Assembly (NCBI GenBank): GCA_943842505.1
Contig: CALTDI010000009.1
Span: forward strand, 1-64,000
Direction: 5' to 3'
Length of the DNA stretch: 64,000 bases
DNA from: an uncultured Pseudomonadales bacterium
GTDB taxonomy: Bacteria; Pseudomonadota; Gammaproteobacteria; Pseudomonadales; Pseudohongiellaceae
Shown one piece after another: positions 42,361 through 51,441 of this stretch (position 1 is its first letter; the number at the start of each line of letters is the position of its first letter). Below the pieces are notes generated by a model. It did not search any database. It was given only the letters and a program-made list of their open reading frames with translations, and had not been told where the DNA came from. The translations under genes and the position numbers were made by a program.

Positions 42361-43170
42361 TTAGAACGGAGCGCCGGTGATGTTCACATCGGCGGGCGCA
42401 AACTGCTTGGCCGTGTCTACAGCCTGATAAAGCCTCGTGATAATCAATAGCACGCCGGGAACATCTAGCAGGTCGATGTCATCAAAGATCAGCTTGCGGC
42501 GTATACGCTCCCTTGCCGTAAACAGCTGCCCCTGGTTTGTAAAGTTGAGAAAGGTGAAACCCTCGTCTTCGATACCCCAATTACTCGAGATTACTTCCTG
42601 CCCGACTCCGCCATCCAGGCGTTGGAATGGGTAGAACCACCTGCCGCCAGCATAGCCAGCCTCATAGGTAATAATATTGCCATCCGGGTAGTACCAGGTC
42701 TCATCGTATGCTCGGAAATAGTTGGTTGCCATAGCGCCATTCGGCCAGAATAAGGCCTGATCACCGTGCATCCAGTGATAGGCCATTATCCTGCCGTTTG
42801 GGTAGTAGATGGTTGTATCTACCCCCGGTTCGGTCATGAACAGCTGCCCGTTTGGGAAATACCATGCCTTATGGTAGAGGTCGTTGGAGATCAATGACCC
42901 ATTTCCATAGTAGCTATTGCCGCGCCTATAGCCAGTTAGAATCACCGGCTGGCAAGCTAATTGATTCAGCTCGGCCAGTGCATCGACCATGATATTCATC
43001 TCACCCACATCATCAAAGTCGGCGGGTAGCATGGCGTTCAGCGAAACCATTTTCGCCATAAATTCCAGCGTTGCACAGGCGCTGCTCACATTAGCAGAGC
43101 CTTCTCGGGCGAATAGCGCGGGAGAAAAGCTCAGCAATAGTGAAAGGGCTAGCAATCGAGCATATCTCAT
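42361..43170 (-). CDS. Exported protein with MORN-like 'PNG' repeats
   Basis: This 269-residue protein has a 21-residue signal peptide (LLALSLLLSFSPALFA). Its middle part has repeats with the core (Y/F)(Y/W/F)P(N/D)G: YFPNGQLF, YYPNGRIM, FWPNGAMA and YYPDGNII, spaced 21-24 residues apart, similar to MORN or toxin-antitoxin-like 'YxxNG' repeats that form beta hairpins. The C-terminus has no recognised domain. The repeats suggest a rigid beta structure exported across the inner membrane. It is convergent with the ECF operon (24-base gap). Function unknown. Confidence 0.7.
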   Translation of the reverse strand: MRYARLLALSLLLSFSPALFAREGSANVSSACATLEFMAKMVSLNAMLPADFDDVGEMNIMVDALAELNQLACQPVILTGYRRGNSYYGNGSLISNDLYHKAWYFPNGQLFMTEPGVDTTIYYPNGRIMAYHWMHGDQALFWPNGAMATNYFRAYDETWYYPDGNIITYEAGYAGGRWFYPFQRLDGGVGQEVISSNWGIEDEGFTFLNFTNQGQLFTARERIRRKLIFDDIDLLDVPGVLLIITRLYQAVDTAKQFAPADVNITGAPF

Positions 43171-43327
43171 GTGTTGTCTCCTGTTTCAGTTTTGCTTCGT
43201 TGCACTATTGCGGCACATAGTCGCGTTCAAACTGTGTCGAAAGTTCTCAAATACTACCTCTGCTAATGTGAACACGGACTTAATATCCTCCAAGCCCAGT
43301 AGATTCGTGCCAATTCCGATTTTTGGC

Positions 43328-43355
43328 TTGGTCTGAGATGAAAATTCCTTATAAT
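43328..43355 (+). promoter_or_regulatory. Sigma-70 promoter for the zinc-ribbon gene
   Basis: TTGGTC (43328-43333), 16 bases, TATAAT (43350-43355). This leaves a leader of about 90 bases before ATG 43451. The 280-base gap 43171-43450 holds no other feature I can support. Confidence 0.5.
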
Positions 43356-43450
43356 ATGTTCTCTCTACATAGGTGGTGGATGCTGCGCACCAAGATGGCT
43401 TAGTAAGAGTAAGTCCCTAAAAATAAAAAGGCATATTTAAGGAGAACCAA

Positions 43451-43843
43451 ATGGACTGTCCTAAATGCAATTCTGAAATGCAGGAGCTAAAGATAGAGAC
43501 ACTGCATGGTCAGGTAATAATAGATAAGTGTAATAGCTGCAAAGGTCTGTGGTTCGACAATGGCGAGGCAGAACAACTGAAGGGCGACTGGATGGCGGAT
43601 TTTGCTGACAGCGGCGATCGTGAGGTTGGTAAGACTTACAACACAGTTCGTGATATTCAGTGCCCACGATGCGGCAAGAACATGACTAAGCTGAACGACT
43701 CGAAGCAGACACATCTGGAATATGAGGCATGTGAAGAGCACGGCGTGTTTATGGATGCTGGTGAATTCACCGACTACAAACACGAAACCTTGCTAGATGT
43801 ATTTCGTGATGCCGTTGCCAAGATTAAGAGACGGCAGAAGTAA
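43451..43843 (+). CDS. Zinc-ribbon (zf-TFIIB-like) protein
   Basis: This 130-residue protein has two tandem metal-binding modules: MDCPKC with DKCNSCKGLWFDNGE (residues 3-40), and IQCPRCGKNM with YEACEEHGVFMDAGE (about 68-105). In each, CPxC pairs with a second Cys/His-containing turn followed by a 'g.w.d.gE' strand, the zf-TFIIB domain pattern. Probably zinc-binding; the partner is unknown. AAGGAG before ATG 43451 is a strong ribosome site. It has its own promoter and a hairpin terminator downstream. Confidence 0.88.
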   Translation: MDCPKCNSEMQELKIETLHGQVIIDKCNSCKGLWFDNGEAEQLKGDWMADFADSGDREVGKTYNTVRDIQCPRCGKNMTKLNDSKQTHLEYEACEEHGVFMDAGEFTDYKHETLLDVFRDAVAKIKRRQK

Positions 43844-43908
43844 TGGTTTCGCCGCGGTCTTGAGTTGGCGGCATCAAGCAGCGTCGGCAATATTGAGATA
43901 GCTGCAGT

Positions 43909-44751
43909 TTACGATTGTGAAGAATGCCATTTGGGATGTAACCAAATGGCATTTTTTATTGCGCGCTGATCGAGGTTTGGGAATTTTCCTATGTCCGTCC
44001 AGGTAGCTGCGGCGTCGTGGAAATCTGAGCCTGCTGAAAGATAGAGCGATTTTTCTTCGGCCAAGCGAGCCAGGTAAGATTGCGTGTGGGGGTCTATGTT
44101 GGAGTAACTTCCCTCGATCGCTTCGCCTCCGCATTCCTTAAAATCGTCTAACAGTGCGCTCAATTTGCCCTTGCTCAATGGATACCGGCCAGGGTGCGCA
44201 ACAACGGCAATGCCTCCGGCATTTCGAATAGCAGTCACTCCTTCACTCATGCTACAGCAAGTCGCTGCAGCGTAGACTTTTCCTCGCTTTCCTAGGTGGG
44301 ATTTGAAGGCCTTCTGACGGTTCTTGCAAATCTTCTCGTCTACGAGGAAGTCGGCAATATGGCTGCGCGTATAGGCGGTGCAGGGTAATGAGCGCAGATA
44401 GGGCATGAGTCCATCGATGCCAAGTTTCTGTAGTTTTTCATCGATAATCAGCGCGCGTTTTTCTCTTTCTGCTTGTTGAGATGCTAACAGCTTTTCTATG
44501 TGATCATGGTCAGAATCGATTAGTAGTCCGACAATATGGATCTCGCTGCTACCCCATAGGCAGGATAGTTCTACACCGTTGATGATGTTTATTCCTTCTG
44601 CTTCAGAGCGCAGCAGGTCCAGGCCATCTACACAGTCATGGTCGGTGAGTGCTAGATGAGTCAACTGCTTCTCTCTTGCTCGTTGCAAAAGGAAGGAAGG
44701 GGACTGCTTGCCGTCTGAGAAATAACTATGACAGTGTAAATCGACTTTCAT
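43909..44751 (-). CDS. PHP-domain phosphoesterase, RNase AM/TrpH (YciV) family
   Basis: This 280-residue cytoplasmic enzyme begins KVDLHCHSYFSDG (metal-binding HxH). Further metal ligands lie in LALTDHDCVDGL, INGVELSCLW, IHIVGLLID, VVAHPGRY and AGSDFHD. This set defines the YciV group, which includes the 5'-3' exoribonuclease RNase AM that trims rRNA and short RNAs in E. coli and hydrolyses 3',5'-bisphosphates. The length is close to the family's. The last 12 codons are shared with a terminator for the opposite-strand zinc-ribbon gene. Confidence 0.9.
   Translation of the reverse strand: MKVDLHCHSYFSDGKQSPSFLLQRAREKQLTHLALTDHDCVDGLDLLRSEAEGINIINGVELSCLWGSSEIHIVGLLIDSDHDHIEKLLASQQAEREKRALIIDEKLQKLGIDGLMPYLRSLPCTAYTRSHIADFLVDEKICKNRQKAFKSHLGKRGKVYAAATCCSMSEGVTAIRNAGGIAVVAHPGRYPLSKGKLSALLDDFKECGGEAIEGSYSNIDPHTQSYLARLAEEKSLYLSAGSDFHDAAATWTDIGKFPNLDQRAIKNAIWLHPKWHSSQS
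43923..43957 (+). terminator. Rho-independent terminator of the zinc-ribbon gene, inside the 3' end of the PHP gene
   Basis: AATGCCATTTGG (43923-43934) pairs perfectly with CCAAATGGCATT (43942-43953), loop GATGTAA, then a run of six T. The T-run is on the plus strand only, so it serves the gene ending at 43843. The same bases encode the last residues (NAIWLHPKWHSS) of the PHP protein on the other strand. Confidence 0.85.
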
Positions 44752-44986
44752 CTTCGTGCGTTACTCTTGAGGTGCAGCCGGCTGGGCAGTGGCTGTGGTT
44801 TATAGGGCGAATACCGATATAGATCAAGGCGCTGCAATAAAATAGCCCTCAACATGGCCTTAAATTTGAACTCATGCGAGCCAGCGGTCCTGCAGGCTCC
44901 ATGGTAGCCCCATGGCCGCTATGCTATATTTACAAAGCTACTCGACTCGACATCGTTATTCATAGATTTTGGTCGGCAGTTTCAAA

Positions 44987-45562
44987 ATGAGCGGTAATAG
45001 TAAACTAATGACGCACAGCAAAGTAGAACAAAGAGTCGCCGGGCTAGCAGATCCCAGCTCAGAGTCGCTCCTGATCGACGGGTGCATCCAGTGCATCGAA
45101 CAGTGCGAACAAATCCTGGGAATGGTGTCCCAAGAGGTCTATGTCGGCACTTCGCGGGGCAGTTCTTCGATTGCTGCCCATATTCGCCATATCCTCGACC
45201 GCTTCAACAGCTTCTTCTTTGGATTGCCGGCCGCTGCAATCGACTACGATGCGCGCAAACGTGACAAGGAGATTGAGCACAACTTAGAGGCAGCATGCTT
45301 CGCTCTGGCAACTATTGCCAGAAGAGTTGAGCAGTTCAAGCAGACTCCATTTGCAAAGGATCTAATAACGGTCAAGGAGTCTGTCCTGCCTTCCTGCCCC
45401 GCGGTTGAGATTAGCAGCACTGTAGAGCGCGAGATGATGGGTCTGATAACCCACAGTATCCACCATCTTGCCATTATCGCTCTCCAGGCCAAGGCCTTCG
45501 GTTATCCACTGGATGACGATTTCGGCAAGGCAGCCTCTACCCTAGTCTACGAACGCGCATAG
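44987..45562 (+). CDS. DinB-like four-helix protein
   Basis: This 191-residue protein from ATG 44987 (a TTG at 44969 and an ATG at 45008 are also in frame) shows three widely spaced histidine-bearing helices: SIAAHIRHILDRFNSFF near 65 and GLITHSIHHLAIIALQAKAFG near 155. These match the DinB/YfiT metal-binding triad pattern. The family includes thiol transferases and proteins of unknown role. It sits just upstream of iscR, where suhB, trmJ and cysE are found in Pseudomonas. The 235-base gap 44752-44986 has no clear gene. Confidence 0.75.
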   Translation: MSGNSKLMTHSKVEQRVAGLADPSSESLLIDGCIQCIEQCEQILGMVSQEVYVGTSRGSSSIAAHIRHILDRFNSFFFGLPAAAIDYDARKRDKEIEHNLEAACFALATIARRVEQFKQTPFAKDLITVKESVLPSCPAVEISSTVEREMMGLITHSIHHLAIIALQAKAFGYPLDDDFGKAASTLVYERA

Positions 45563-45605
45563 ATCTCAAACCCTGTCTTTTCGCCTACTTCGATAGCTGT
45601 GCCAT

Positions 45606-45638
45606 ATACTTGACTATTTTACTTAGGTATTCGATAAT
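45606..45638 (+). promoter_or_regulatory. isc operon promoter with IscR type-1 binding site
   Basis: TTGACT (45610-45615), 17 bases, GATAAT (45633-45638) form a near-consensus sigma-70 promoter. Overlapping it from 45606 to 45631 is a sequence of the form ATAnTTGAC-n-ATTTT-n-CTnnGGTAT, closely resembling the E. coli iscR type-1 site bound by 2Fe-2S IscR. Autorepression when clusters are plentiful is the expected behaviour. Confidence 0.8.
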
Positions 45639-45672
45639 CTCCAGTGTTTACTAGGCATCGAGAAGACTTCCT

Positions 45673-46164
45673 ATGCGTTTGACCACAAAGGGTAGATACG
45701 CGGTAACAGCAATGCTGGACTTGGCTCTGCATAAGAATCAGGGGCCGGTGAGTCTTGCGGATATATCTCAGCGGCAGGCAATATCACTCTCTTATTTGGA
45801 GCAATTATTTGCCAAACTCAGACGCGGCTCGCTGGTGAGCAGTGTTCGAGGCCCGGGTGGCGGCTATGAACTGCAACGGGGTGCTGAGGCAATTTATATC
45901 GCTGAGATAGTAGATGCGGTTAATGAGTCGGTTGATACGACCAAGTGCCAAGGGAAAGGGGACTGCCAGGGTGGTGAGACCTGCTTAACCCATTATCTGT
46001 GGGAAGATTTAAGTCAACAGATTCATGCCTTTCTGGAGGGTATTAGCCTTGCAGATTTGGTAGCAAAGAATGAAGTAAAACGAATTTCGCAGCACCAAGA
46101 CCGAAAACACTTAATTGTCAGCGAGAGTGTAGAAGACATTCGGGTCTTGGCCCCAAGCTTGTAG
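45673..46164 (+). CDS. iscR: Fe-S cluster-sensing transcriptional regulator IscR
   Basis: This 163-residue Rrf2-family repressor has a winged helix at 1-70 ([49 protein letters not shown]). The cluster ligands Cys92, Cys98, Cys104 and His107 ([17 protein letters not shown]) match E. coli IscR in position. With a 2Fe-2S cluster it represses its own operon. It heads iscRSUA-hscBA-fdx-iscX and is preceded by the matching binding site. Confidence 0.97.
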   Translation: MRLTTKGRYAVTAMLDLALHKNQGPVSLADISQRQAISLSYLEQLFAKLRRGSLVSSVRGPGGGYELQRGAEAIYIAEIVDAVNESVDTTKCQGKGDCQGGETCLTHYLWEDLSQQIHAFLEGISLADLVAKNEVKRISQHQDRKHLIVSESVEDIRVLAPSL

Positions 46165-46189
46165 AGAAGTAACAGTAGTGGAGCAATCA

Positions 46190-47404
46190 ATGCAATTTCC
46201 AATTTATTTAGATTATTCAGCAACTACTCCGGTCGATCCGCGAGTCGCTGCAAAAATGGCAGAGTGTCTTACCCTTGAAGCCAATTTCGGCAACCCTGCA
46301 TCGCGGTCGCATATGTTTGGCTGGAAGGCAGAAGAAGCTGTCGAAACAGCGCGTCGCCAGGTAGCCGATTTGATCAATTGTGATCCTCGAGAAATCGTCT
46401 GGACTTCCGGGGCTACCGAGGCAGACAACCTGGCCATAAAGGGCGCTGCTCATTTTTACGTGAAGAAAGGCAAGCACATCATTACTTCCAAAATTGAGCA
46501 CAAGGCCGTGCTCGATAGCTGTCGCCAATTGGAGCGAGAGGGTTACGAAGTGACTTATCTTGATCCGACCGAGGCAGGATTAATTACACCGGAAGCGGTA
46601 GCTGCCGCAATTCGTCCCGATACCATCCTTGTTTCTCTAATGCACGTAAACAACGAGATTGGAGTGATCAATGACATCGCCGCGATTGGCAAGGTTACTC
46701 GTGAGCATAAGGTTATTTTTCATGTCGATGCGGCGCAGAGCACAGGAAAGATCGACATCGATATGGAAGAAATGCAAGTCGATCTAATGTCGCTCACAGC
46801 ACATAAAACCTATGGGCCCAAGGGTATTGGCGCTCTGTATGTGCGGCGTAAGCCCCGTGTTCGCATTGAGCCGCAGATGCACGGTGGCGGTCATGAGCGT
46901 GGTATGCGTTCCGGCACACTAGCTACACACCAGATTGTAGGTATGGGCGAAGCCTACCGCATTGCGAAAGAAGAGATGCATGCGGAGAATGCCCGAGTAT
47001 TGGCCCTGCGTAATCGCCTGCTTGAGGGCTTCAAGGATATGGAAGAAGTGTTTGTGAACGGTGATGCAGACCATCGCGTTGCCGGCAACCTGAATATCAG
47101 CTTCAACTTTGTTGAGGGGGAATCTCTGATGATGGCGCTTCGTGATCTGGCCGTCTCCTCGGGTTCAGCCTGCACATCGGCGAGCCTGGAGCCTTCCTAT
47201 GTTCTGCGCGCCATTGGTCTGAACGACGAATTGGCCCATAGCTCGCTGAGAATGACGATCGGCCGATTTACGACCGAAGAAGAGATAGACTTTGCTATCG
47301 AAAAGACACGCGAAGCCGTAGGCAAGTTAAGAGAATTATCGCCGTTGTGGGACATGCACAAAGACGGTATCGACCTAAGTCAAGTTAAATGGGCAGCTCA
47401 CTAA
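46190..47404 (+). CDS. iscS: Cysteine desulfurase IscS
   Basis: This 404-residue PLP enzyme takes sulfur from cysteine for Fe-S clusters, thiolated tRNA and other cofactors. It begins [19 protein letters not shown], as in E. coli; ATG 46190 follows GGAG and gives exactly the E. coli length, so I prefer it to the GTG at 46178. The PLP lysine is in [16 protein letters not shown], and the persulfide Cys is in [17 protein letters not shown]. It is 25 bases after iscR. Confidence 0.98.
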   Translation: MQFPIYLDYSATTPVDPRVAAKMAECLTLEANFGNPASRSHMFGWKAEEAVETARRQVADLINCDPREIVWTSGATEADNLAIKGAAHFYVKKGKHIITSKIEHKAVLDSCRQLEREGYEVTYLDPTEAGLITPEAVAAAIRPDTILVSLMHVNNEIGVINDIAAIGKVTREHKVIFHVDAAQSTGKIDIDMEEMQVDLMSLTAHKTYGPKGIGALYVRRKPRVRIEPQMHGGGHERGMRSGTLATHQIVGMGEAYRIAKEEMHAENARVLALRNRLLEGFKDMEEVFVNGDADHRVAGNLNISFNFVEGESLMMALRDLAVSSGSACTSASLEPSYVLRAIGLNDELAHSSLRMTIGRFTTEEEIDFAIEKTREAVGKLRELSPLWDMHKDGIDLSQVKWAAH

Positions 47405-47429
47405 TCGGAGCAAGCCAGGAGAATTAAGA

Positions 47430-47813
47430 ATGGCGTATTCAGACAAAGTATTGGATCACTACGAAAACCCTCGTAACGTCGGTAAGATGGACGACAACGA
47501 TGTGAATGTTGGCACTGGAATGGTCGGCGCTCCCGCGTGTGGTGACGTGATGCGTCTGCAAATTAAAGTTGACGCGAACGGTGTGATCGAAGATGCAAAA
47601 TTTAAGACCTACGGCTGCGGTTCGGCTATCGCGTCTAGCTCGCTGCTTACCGAGTGGGTAAAGGGTAGATCGCTTGACGAAGCGACTCTGATCAAGAACA
47701 AAGACATTGCGGACGAACTCGGTTTGCCGCCTGTAAAGATTCACTGCTCGGTGCTCGCTGAAGATGCGATCAAGGCTGCAATCGAAGATGTGAAGCAGAA
47801 GAGAAAAGGATAA
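47430..47813 (+). CDS. iscU: Fe-S cluster scaffold IscU
   Basis: This 127-residue scaffold assembles 2Fe-2S and 4Fe-4S clusters. The three cluster cysteines are in GAPACGDVM, TYGCGSAIAS and KIHCSVLAED. LPPVK just before the third Cys is the HscA recognition motif. The length equals E. coli IscU (128). It lies 25 bases after iscS with AGGAGAATTAAG as ribosome site. Confidence 0.98.
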   Translation: MAYSDKVLDHYENPRNVGKMDDNDVNVGTGMVGAPACGDVMRLQIKVDANGVIEDAKFKTYGCGSAIASSSLLTEWVKGRSLDEATLIKNKDIADELGLPPVKIHCSVLAEDAIKAAIEDVKQKRKG

Positions 47814-47831
47814 GAGGAAAAGAAGTCGCTC

Positions 47832-48155
47832 ATGGCAATTTCAATTTCATCTACAGCCGCAGCTCATGTGGCTGAACAATTAGCGGATCGTGGTCACGGT
47901 ATCGGGATACGCGTTGGAGTTAAGACAACTGGATGTTCAGGAATGGCCTATGTCCTCGAATTCGTCGACAAGCTGGAAGTCGGCGATGAGATATTCGAAG
48001 AGCAGGGTGTCAAGATTATTGTAGACCCAAAAAGCCTCGTCTACATTGATGGCACGGAAATGGACTTTGTGAAACACGGCGTAAATGAAGGCTTCGAGTT
48101 CAAGAACCCGAATGCCAAGGGCGAGTGCGGTTGCGGCGAGAGTTTTAGCATCTGA
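47832..48155 (+). CDS. iscA: A-type Fe-S carrier IscA
   Basis: This 107-residue protein carries iron or Fe-S clusters from IscU to targets. The conserved cysteines are in [15 protein letters not shown] and GECGCGESF, the family's C-x(n)-C-G-C pattern. Position and length are standard for iscA. GAGGAAAAG before the ATG is the ribosome site. Confidence 0.97.
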   Translation: MAISISSTAAAHVAEQLADRGHGIGIRVGVKTTGCSGMAYVLEFVDKLEVGDEIFEEQGVKIIVDPKSLVYIDGTEMDFVKHGVNEGFEFKNPNAKGECGCGESFSI

Positions 48156-48243
48156 CTAAGTCCATTTGATGTAAAACTCTCTCGACTCAACTCTTTTGAT
48201 GAGAATCGATTCGTTCTGAACCTGCAAGCGTAGCCGATCTAAA

Positions 48244-48777
48244 GTGCAATCACTAACAAGAAATTACTTCACACTCTTCAATTTACCGGAGGCCTGCGAG
48301 CTCGATCAGGAGTCGCTTTCGGCAGAGTATCGAAGACAGCAGGGTGAGGTGCATCCCGACCGTTTTGCTAATGCCGAAGAGCCGGAAAAACTCCGGGCTG
48401 TGCAGCTAAGCAGTTATCTAAACGAAGCCTATGAGACGCTAAAGTCTCCGCTTCGAAGAGCGGCCTATCTATTGTCTCTGCGTGATATCGACGTGGAGCA
48501 GGTCAATCAGAATGATCTAAGCATGGATCTCTTGCTGGAACAGATACAGCTACGAGAGAAGTTGGATGAGCTGCCTAAAGACGAATCGGCATTAGCGACT
48601 CTGGATGCGCTGCGCTCTGAGGTAAACGCAAAATTAGAAAAACAAGAAAAGAATTTTGCAAAATTTTTTGATCTTGAAAATTTCAATGAGGCAAAGAAGG
48701 TTTATCATGAGCTTCAGTTTCTTTATAAATTAAGTGCCGAGATAGACGCCGGCGAAGAGATTCGATTAGGCTATTAG
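48244..48777 (+). CDS. hscB: Co-chaperone HscB
   Basis: This 177-residue J-domain protein stimulates HscA and brings it IscU. The J-domain (about 5-75) opens NYFTLFNLP and contains the HPDRF motif; the C-terminal three-helix bundle (about 85-170) binds IscU. A GTG start at 48244 gives the family opening. E. coli HscB has 171 residues. The 88-base gap after iscA is longer than in many genomes. Confidence 0.95.
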   Translation: MQSLTRNYFTLFNLPEACELDQESLSAEYRRQQGEVHPDRFANAEEPEKLRAVQLSSYLNEAYETLKSPLRRAAYLLSLRDIDVEQVNQNDLSMDLLLEQIQLREKLDELPKDESALATLDALRSEVNAKLEKQEKNFAKFFDLENFNEAKKVYHELQFLYKLSAEIDAGEEIRLGY

Positions 48778-48847
48778 GCGCAATAGAGCAGGCTGTCTGC
48801 CAAGAACCGCTTCTACTAACACTAAAAAATAGAGACAACGAGTTTAC

Positions 48848-50719
48848 ATGGCTTTACTCCAGATTCAGGAACCCGGCGGGAAGCAGGCGAAGCCACTGCA
48901 TCGTCGTGCCGTGGGCATAGATCTGGGAACGACTAACTCACTAGTCGCAGCAAGCTGCGGGACCGGAGTAGAAACTCTGCCAGATAGTACGGGTCAGCAT
49001 CTACTTCCCTCTGTCGTTCATTACGCCAAAGGCAAGCCGCCACTAGTTGGGGGCGAAGCAAAAGCGCTATTGGTCGATGACCCACTTAACACGATTGCGT
49101 CGGTCAAACGCCTACTCGGCAAGAGCCTCAGTGAGCTGAAAGCGAAGCAAGATTATCTTCCTTTCGAATTCGATGAGGCGCGAGCTGACGGAGCGCCCGC
49201 AATTCTAACCGAGGCCGGCAGCAAGGACGTAGTTCAGATCTCGGCCGATATTCTAGGCGCGTTGGTAGCTCGAGCCGAAGCAAGTCTCAAGGGAGCGCTG
49301 GAAGGTGCTGTTATCACTGTGCCTGCGTATTTTAATGACGCGCAGCGGCAGCAAACCAAGGACGCGGCCCAGCTTGCTGGACTCAATGTGCTGCGGCTGT
49401 TGAATGAGCCTACCGCAGCGGCTGTAGCCTATGGCCTGGATAGCAATGATCAAGGCAATGTGGTGGTATTCGATCTGGGCGGTGGCACCTTCGATGTATC
49501 ACTTCTCAGTCTGAAAAATGGCGTATTCGAAGTACTGGCCACGGGTGGTGACACTAGCCTGGGTGGCGATGACATCGATCATGCCATAGCCGAATGGATC
49601 GCCGCACAGTTGCAAGAGCCGGCAGGCGTAGCAGTGCCCTCGATGGCAAAACTGCGGCAGCTGGCAAATGCGGCGAAGCACGAGTTGAGTGATAAGACGC
49701 AAGCGACAATCTTAATTAACCAGTTCTCTGCACTGCTTGAAGAAAGTACTCTCAAGCAACTTACCGCTGACATGATTCGTAGAACTATAACGAGCTGCCG
49801 CAGAGTGCTGCGTGATGCAGGTCTTACTGTTGCTGAGATCGATAATATCGTCATGGTAGGCGGCTCTACTCGAATGCCTCTGGTTCGCGATGCCGTAGCA
49901 GAATTTTTTGGTAAAGCACCGCTGACTGATATTGACCCTGATAAGGTGGTCGCTATCGGTGCTGGCATTCAGGCCGACATGCTTATCGGGAATAAATCTC
50001 CCGACAGCTTTCTGCTTCTGGATGTCAATCCGCTGTCGCTAGGAATAGAGACGATGGGTGAGCTTGTAGAGAAAATCATTCCTCGCAACACAACTATTCC
50101 TGTCGCCAAGGCGCAAGAGTTTACGACATTCAAGGATGGTCAGACGGTCATGTCTCTGCACGTTGTGCAGGGTGAACGAGAATTGGTCTCCGATTGTCGA
50201 TCACTGGCCCGATTTGAGCTTCGCGATATTCCATCGATGGTTGCGGGCGCTGCGAAGATACGGGTTAGTTTTCAGGTGGATGCAGATGGCCTGCTAAGTG
50301 TATCCGCAGAAGAGCTGAGTACGGGCAAGAAAGCCGAAATTCAGGTTAAGCCTAGCTATGGCCTCGAATCCAGTGTCATCGAAGAAATGTTGCAGGATTC
50401 TCAGAGTCACGCAAAGATCGATATGGAAGCTCGATCGATAAAAGAGGCGCAACTTGAGGCGACTCAATTGCTGGATGCGATCGCCAATGCGCTCTTGGTC
50501 GACGGTAATCTATTGTCCCCAGAAGAGGCCGACAGCCTCGCCGAATCGATTAAGGCGCTCGAGACTACTATGACAACGGGAAGCAGTGTGCAGATACACG
50601 CAGCGACCGAAGAATTGAACCAGGTCAGCAGCGAATTTGCTGCCAAGAGAATGGATCTGCACATTGCTAACGCCCTTCGTGGCGAGTCTATAGATGCAAT
50701 GGAAAAGTCGACCGACTAG
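48848..50719 (+). CDS. hscA: Hsp70-type chaperone HscA
   Basis: This 623-residue ATPase chaperone dedicated to IscU has [15 protein letters not shown] near residue 22, [33 protein letters not shown] and [11 protein letters not shown] in the nucleotide domain (to about 385), then the substrate domain and helical lid. The N-terminal extension of about 20 residues before the first strand is typical of HscA and distinguishes it from DnaK. E. coli HscA has 616 residues. An inverted repeat spans its stop codon. Confidence 0.97.
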   Translation: MALLQIQEPGGKQAKPLHRRAVGIDLGTTNSLVAASCGTGVETLPDSTGQHLLPSVVHYAKGKPPLVGGEAKALLVDDPLNTIASVKRLLGKSLSELKAKQDYLPFEFDEARADGAPAILTEAGSKDVVQISADILGALVARAEASLKGALEGAVITVPAYFNDAQRQQTKDAAQLAGLNVLRLLNEPTAAAVAYGLDSNDQGNVVVFDLGGGTFDVSLLSLKNGVFEVLATGGDTSLGGDDIDHAIAEWIAAQLQEPAGVAVPSMAKLRQLANAAKHELSDKTQATILINQFSALLEESTLKQLTADMIRRTITSCRRVLRDAGLTVAEIDNIVMVGGSTRMPLVRDAVAEFFGKAPLTDIDPDKVVAIGAGIQADMLIGNKSPDSFLLLDVNPLSLGIETMGELVEKIIPRNTTIPVAKAQEFTTFKDGQTVMSLHVVQGERELVSDCRSLARFELRDIPSMVAGAAKIRVSFQVDADGLLSVSAEELSTGKKAEIQVKPSYGLESSVIEEMLQDSQSHAKIDMEARSIKEAQLEATQLLDAIANALLVDGNLLSPEEADSLAESIKALETTMTTGSSVQIHAATEELNQVSSEFAAKRMDLHIANALRGESIDAMEKSTD

Positions 50720-50728
50720 TTAGTCGGT
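50711..50728. repeat. Short inverted repeat across the hscA stop codon
   Basis: ACCGACTA and TAGTCGGT flank the bases GT, or as RNA form a 7-bp stem with an AGTT loop. It contains the hscA stop codon (50717-50719) and lies in the 73-base gap before fdx. It may stabilise the upstream mRNA or reduce read-through. Confidence 0.45.
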
Positions 50729-50792
50729 TAGGTGATACTGTTCACCGAATAAAATTACCGTTAATCCTCGACAAAGGGAAATTTAAACCGAA

Positions 50793-51131
50793 ATGGCTAA
50801 GCTAACCTTTCTTCCACATGAAGTGATCTGCCCCGATGGCTTAACAATCGAAGCAGGAAAGGATGAGACTATTCTGAATGCAGCACTTCGAAATAAAATC
50901 TCGATTGAACATGCCTGTGAAAAGTCCTGTGCCTGTACTACCTGTCACGTCATCGTGCGCGAGGGCTTCGATTCGCTAGAAGAGGCCGAGGAGAACGAAG
51001 AGGACTATCTAGACAAGGCCTGGGGCTTGGAGCCGGAGTCGCGCCTGAGTTGCCAGGCTCTGGTTGGGGAGTCGGATCTCGTCATAGAAATTCCGAAGTA
51101 CACCATCAATATGGTTTCTGAAGAGCACTAG
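50793..51131 (+). CDS. fdx: 2Fe-2S ferredoxin of the isc system
   Basis: This 112-residue adrenodoxin-type ferredoxin is thought to supply electrons for cluster assembly. Ligands are in CEKSCACTTCHV and LSCQAL, in the C-x5-C-x2-C...C spacing of this class. It ends in VIEIPKYTINMV, close to E. coli Fdx (111 residues). It is followed by iscX after 10 bases. Confidence 0.96.
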   Translation: MAKLTFLPHEVICPDGLTIEAGKDETILNAALRNKISIEHACEKSCACTTCHVIVREGFDSLEEAEENEEDYLDKAWGLEPESRLSCQALVGESDLVIEIPKYTINMVSEEH

Positions 51132-51141
51132 GGGGTAGCGT

Positions 51142-51339
51142 ATGAAATGGACCGATGTATTCGATATCGCCATAGAGCTTAGCGATCAGTTCCCCGACAC
51201 TGACCCACAATACGTCAATTTCGTCGATCTGAGAAAATGGGTAATGGCCCTGGATGACTTTGACGATGATCCTGATCGCTGTGGTGAGAAAATTCTGGAG
51301 GGTATTCAAGCTGCCTGGATGGAAGAAGTAGCCGATTAA
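51142..51339 (+). CDS. iscX: IscX (YfhJ)
   Basis: This 65-residue acidic protein is a probable iron donor or regulator of IscS. MKWTDVFDIAIELSDQFPDTDPQYVNFVDLRKWV followed by FDDDPDRCGEKILEGIQAAW is the family sequence pattern almost throughout. GGGGG before ATG 51142 serves as a ribosome site. It is the last gene of the isc operon. Confidence 0.95.
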   Translation: MKWTDVFDIAIELSDQFPDTDPQYVNFVDLRKWVMALDDFDDDPDRCGEKILEGIQAAWMEEVAD

Positions 51340-51398
51340 GCCTCTGAAAAATAGCGTATTTATTCGTTAAAAGCGTACAAAATCCAAAAATTACCACG

Positions 51399-51404
51399 TA
51401 TAAT
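51399..51404 (+). promoter_or_regulatory. Consensus -10 box for ndk
   Basis: A perfect TATAAT lies 37 bases before ATG 51442. It excludes the upstream in-frame ATG at 51403, which lies within the box. The -35 region is A-rich without a clear hexamer. Confidence 0.55.
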
Positions 51405-51441
51405 GCGCGCTCTCACGAATTCACCACACATTGGAGTTAAG

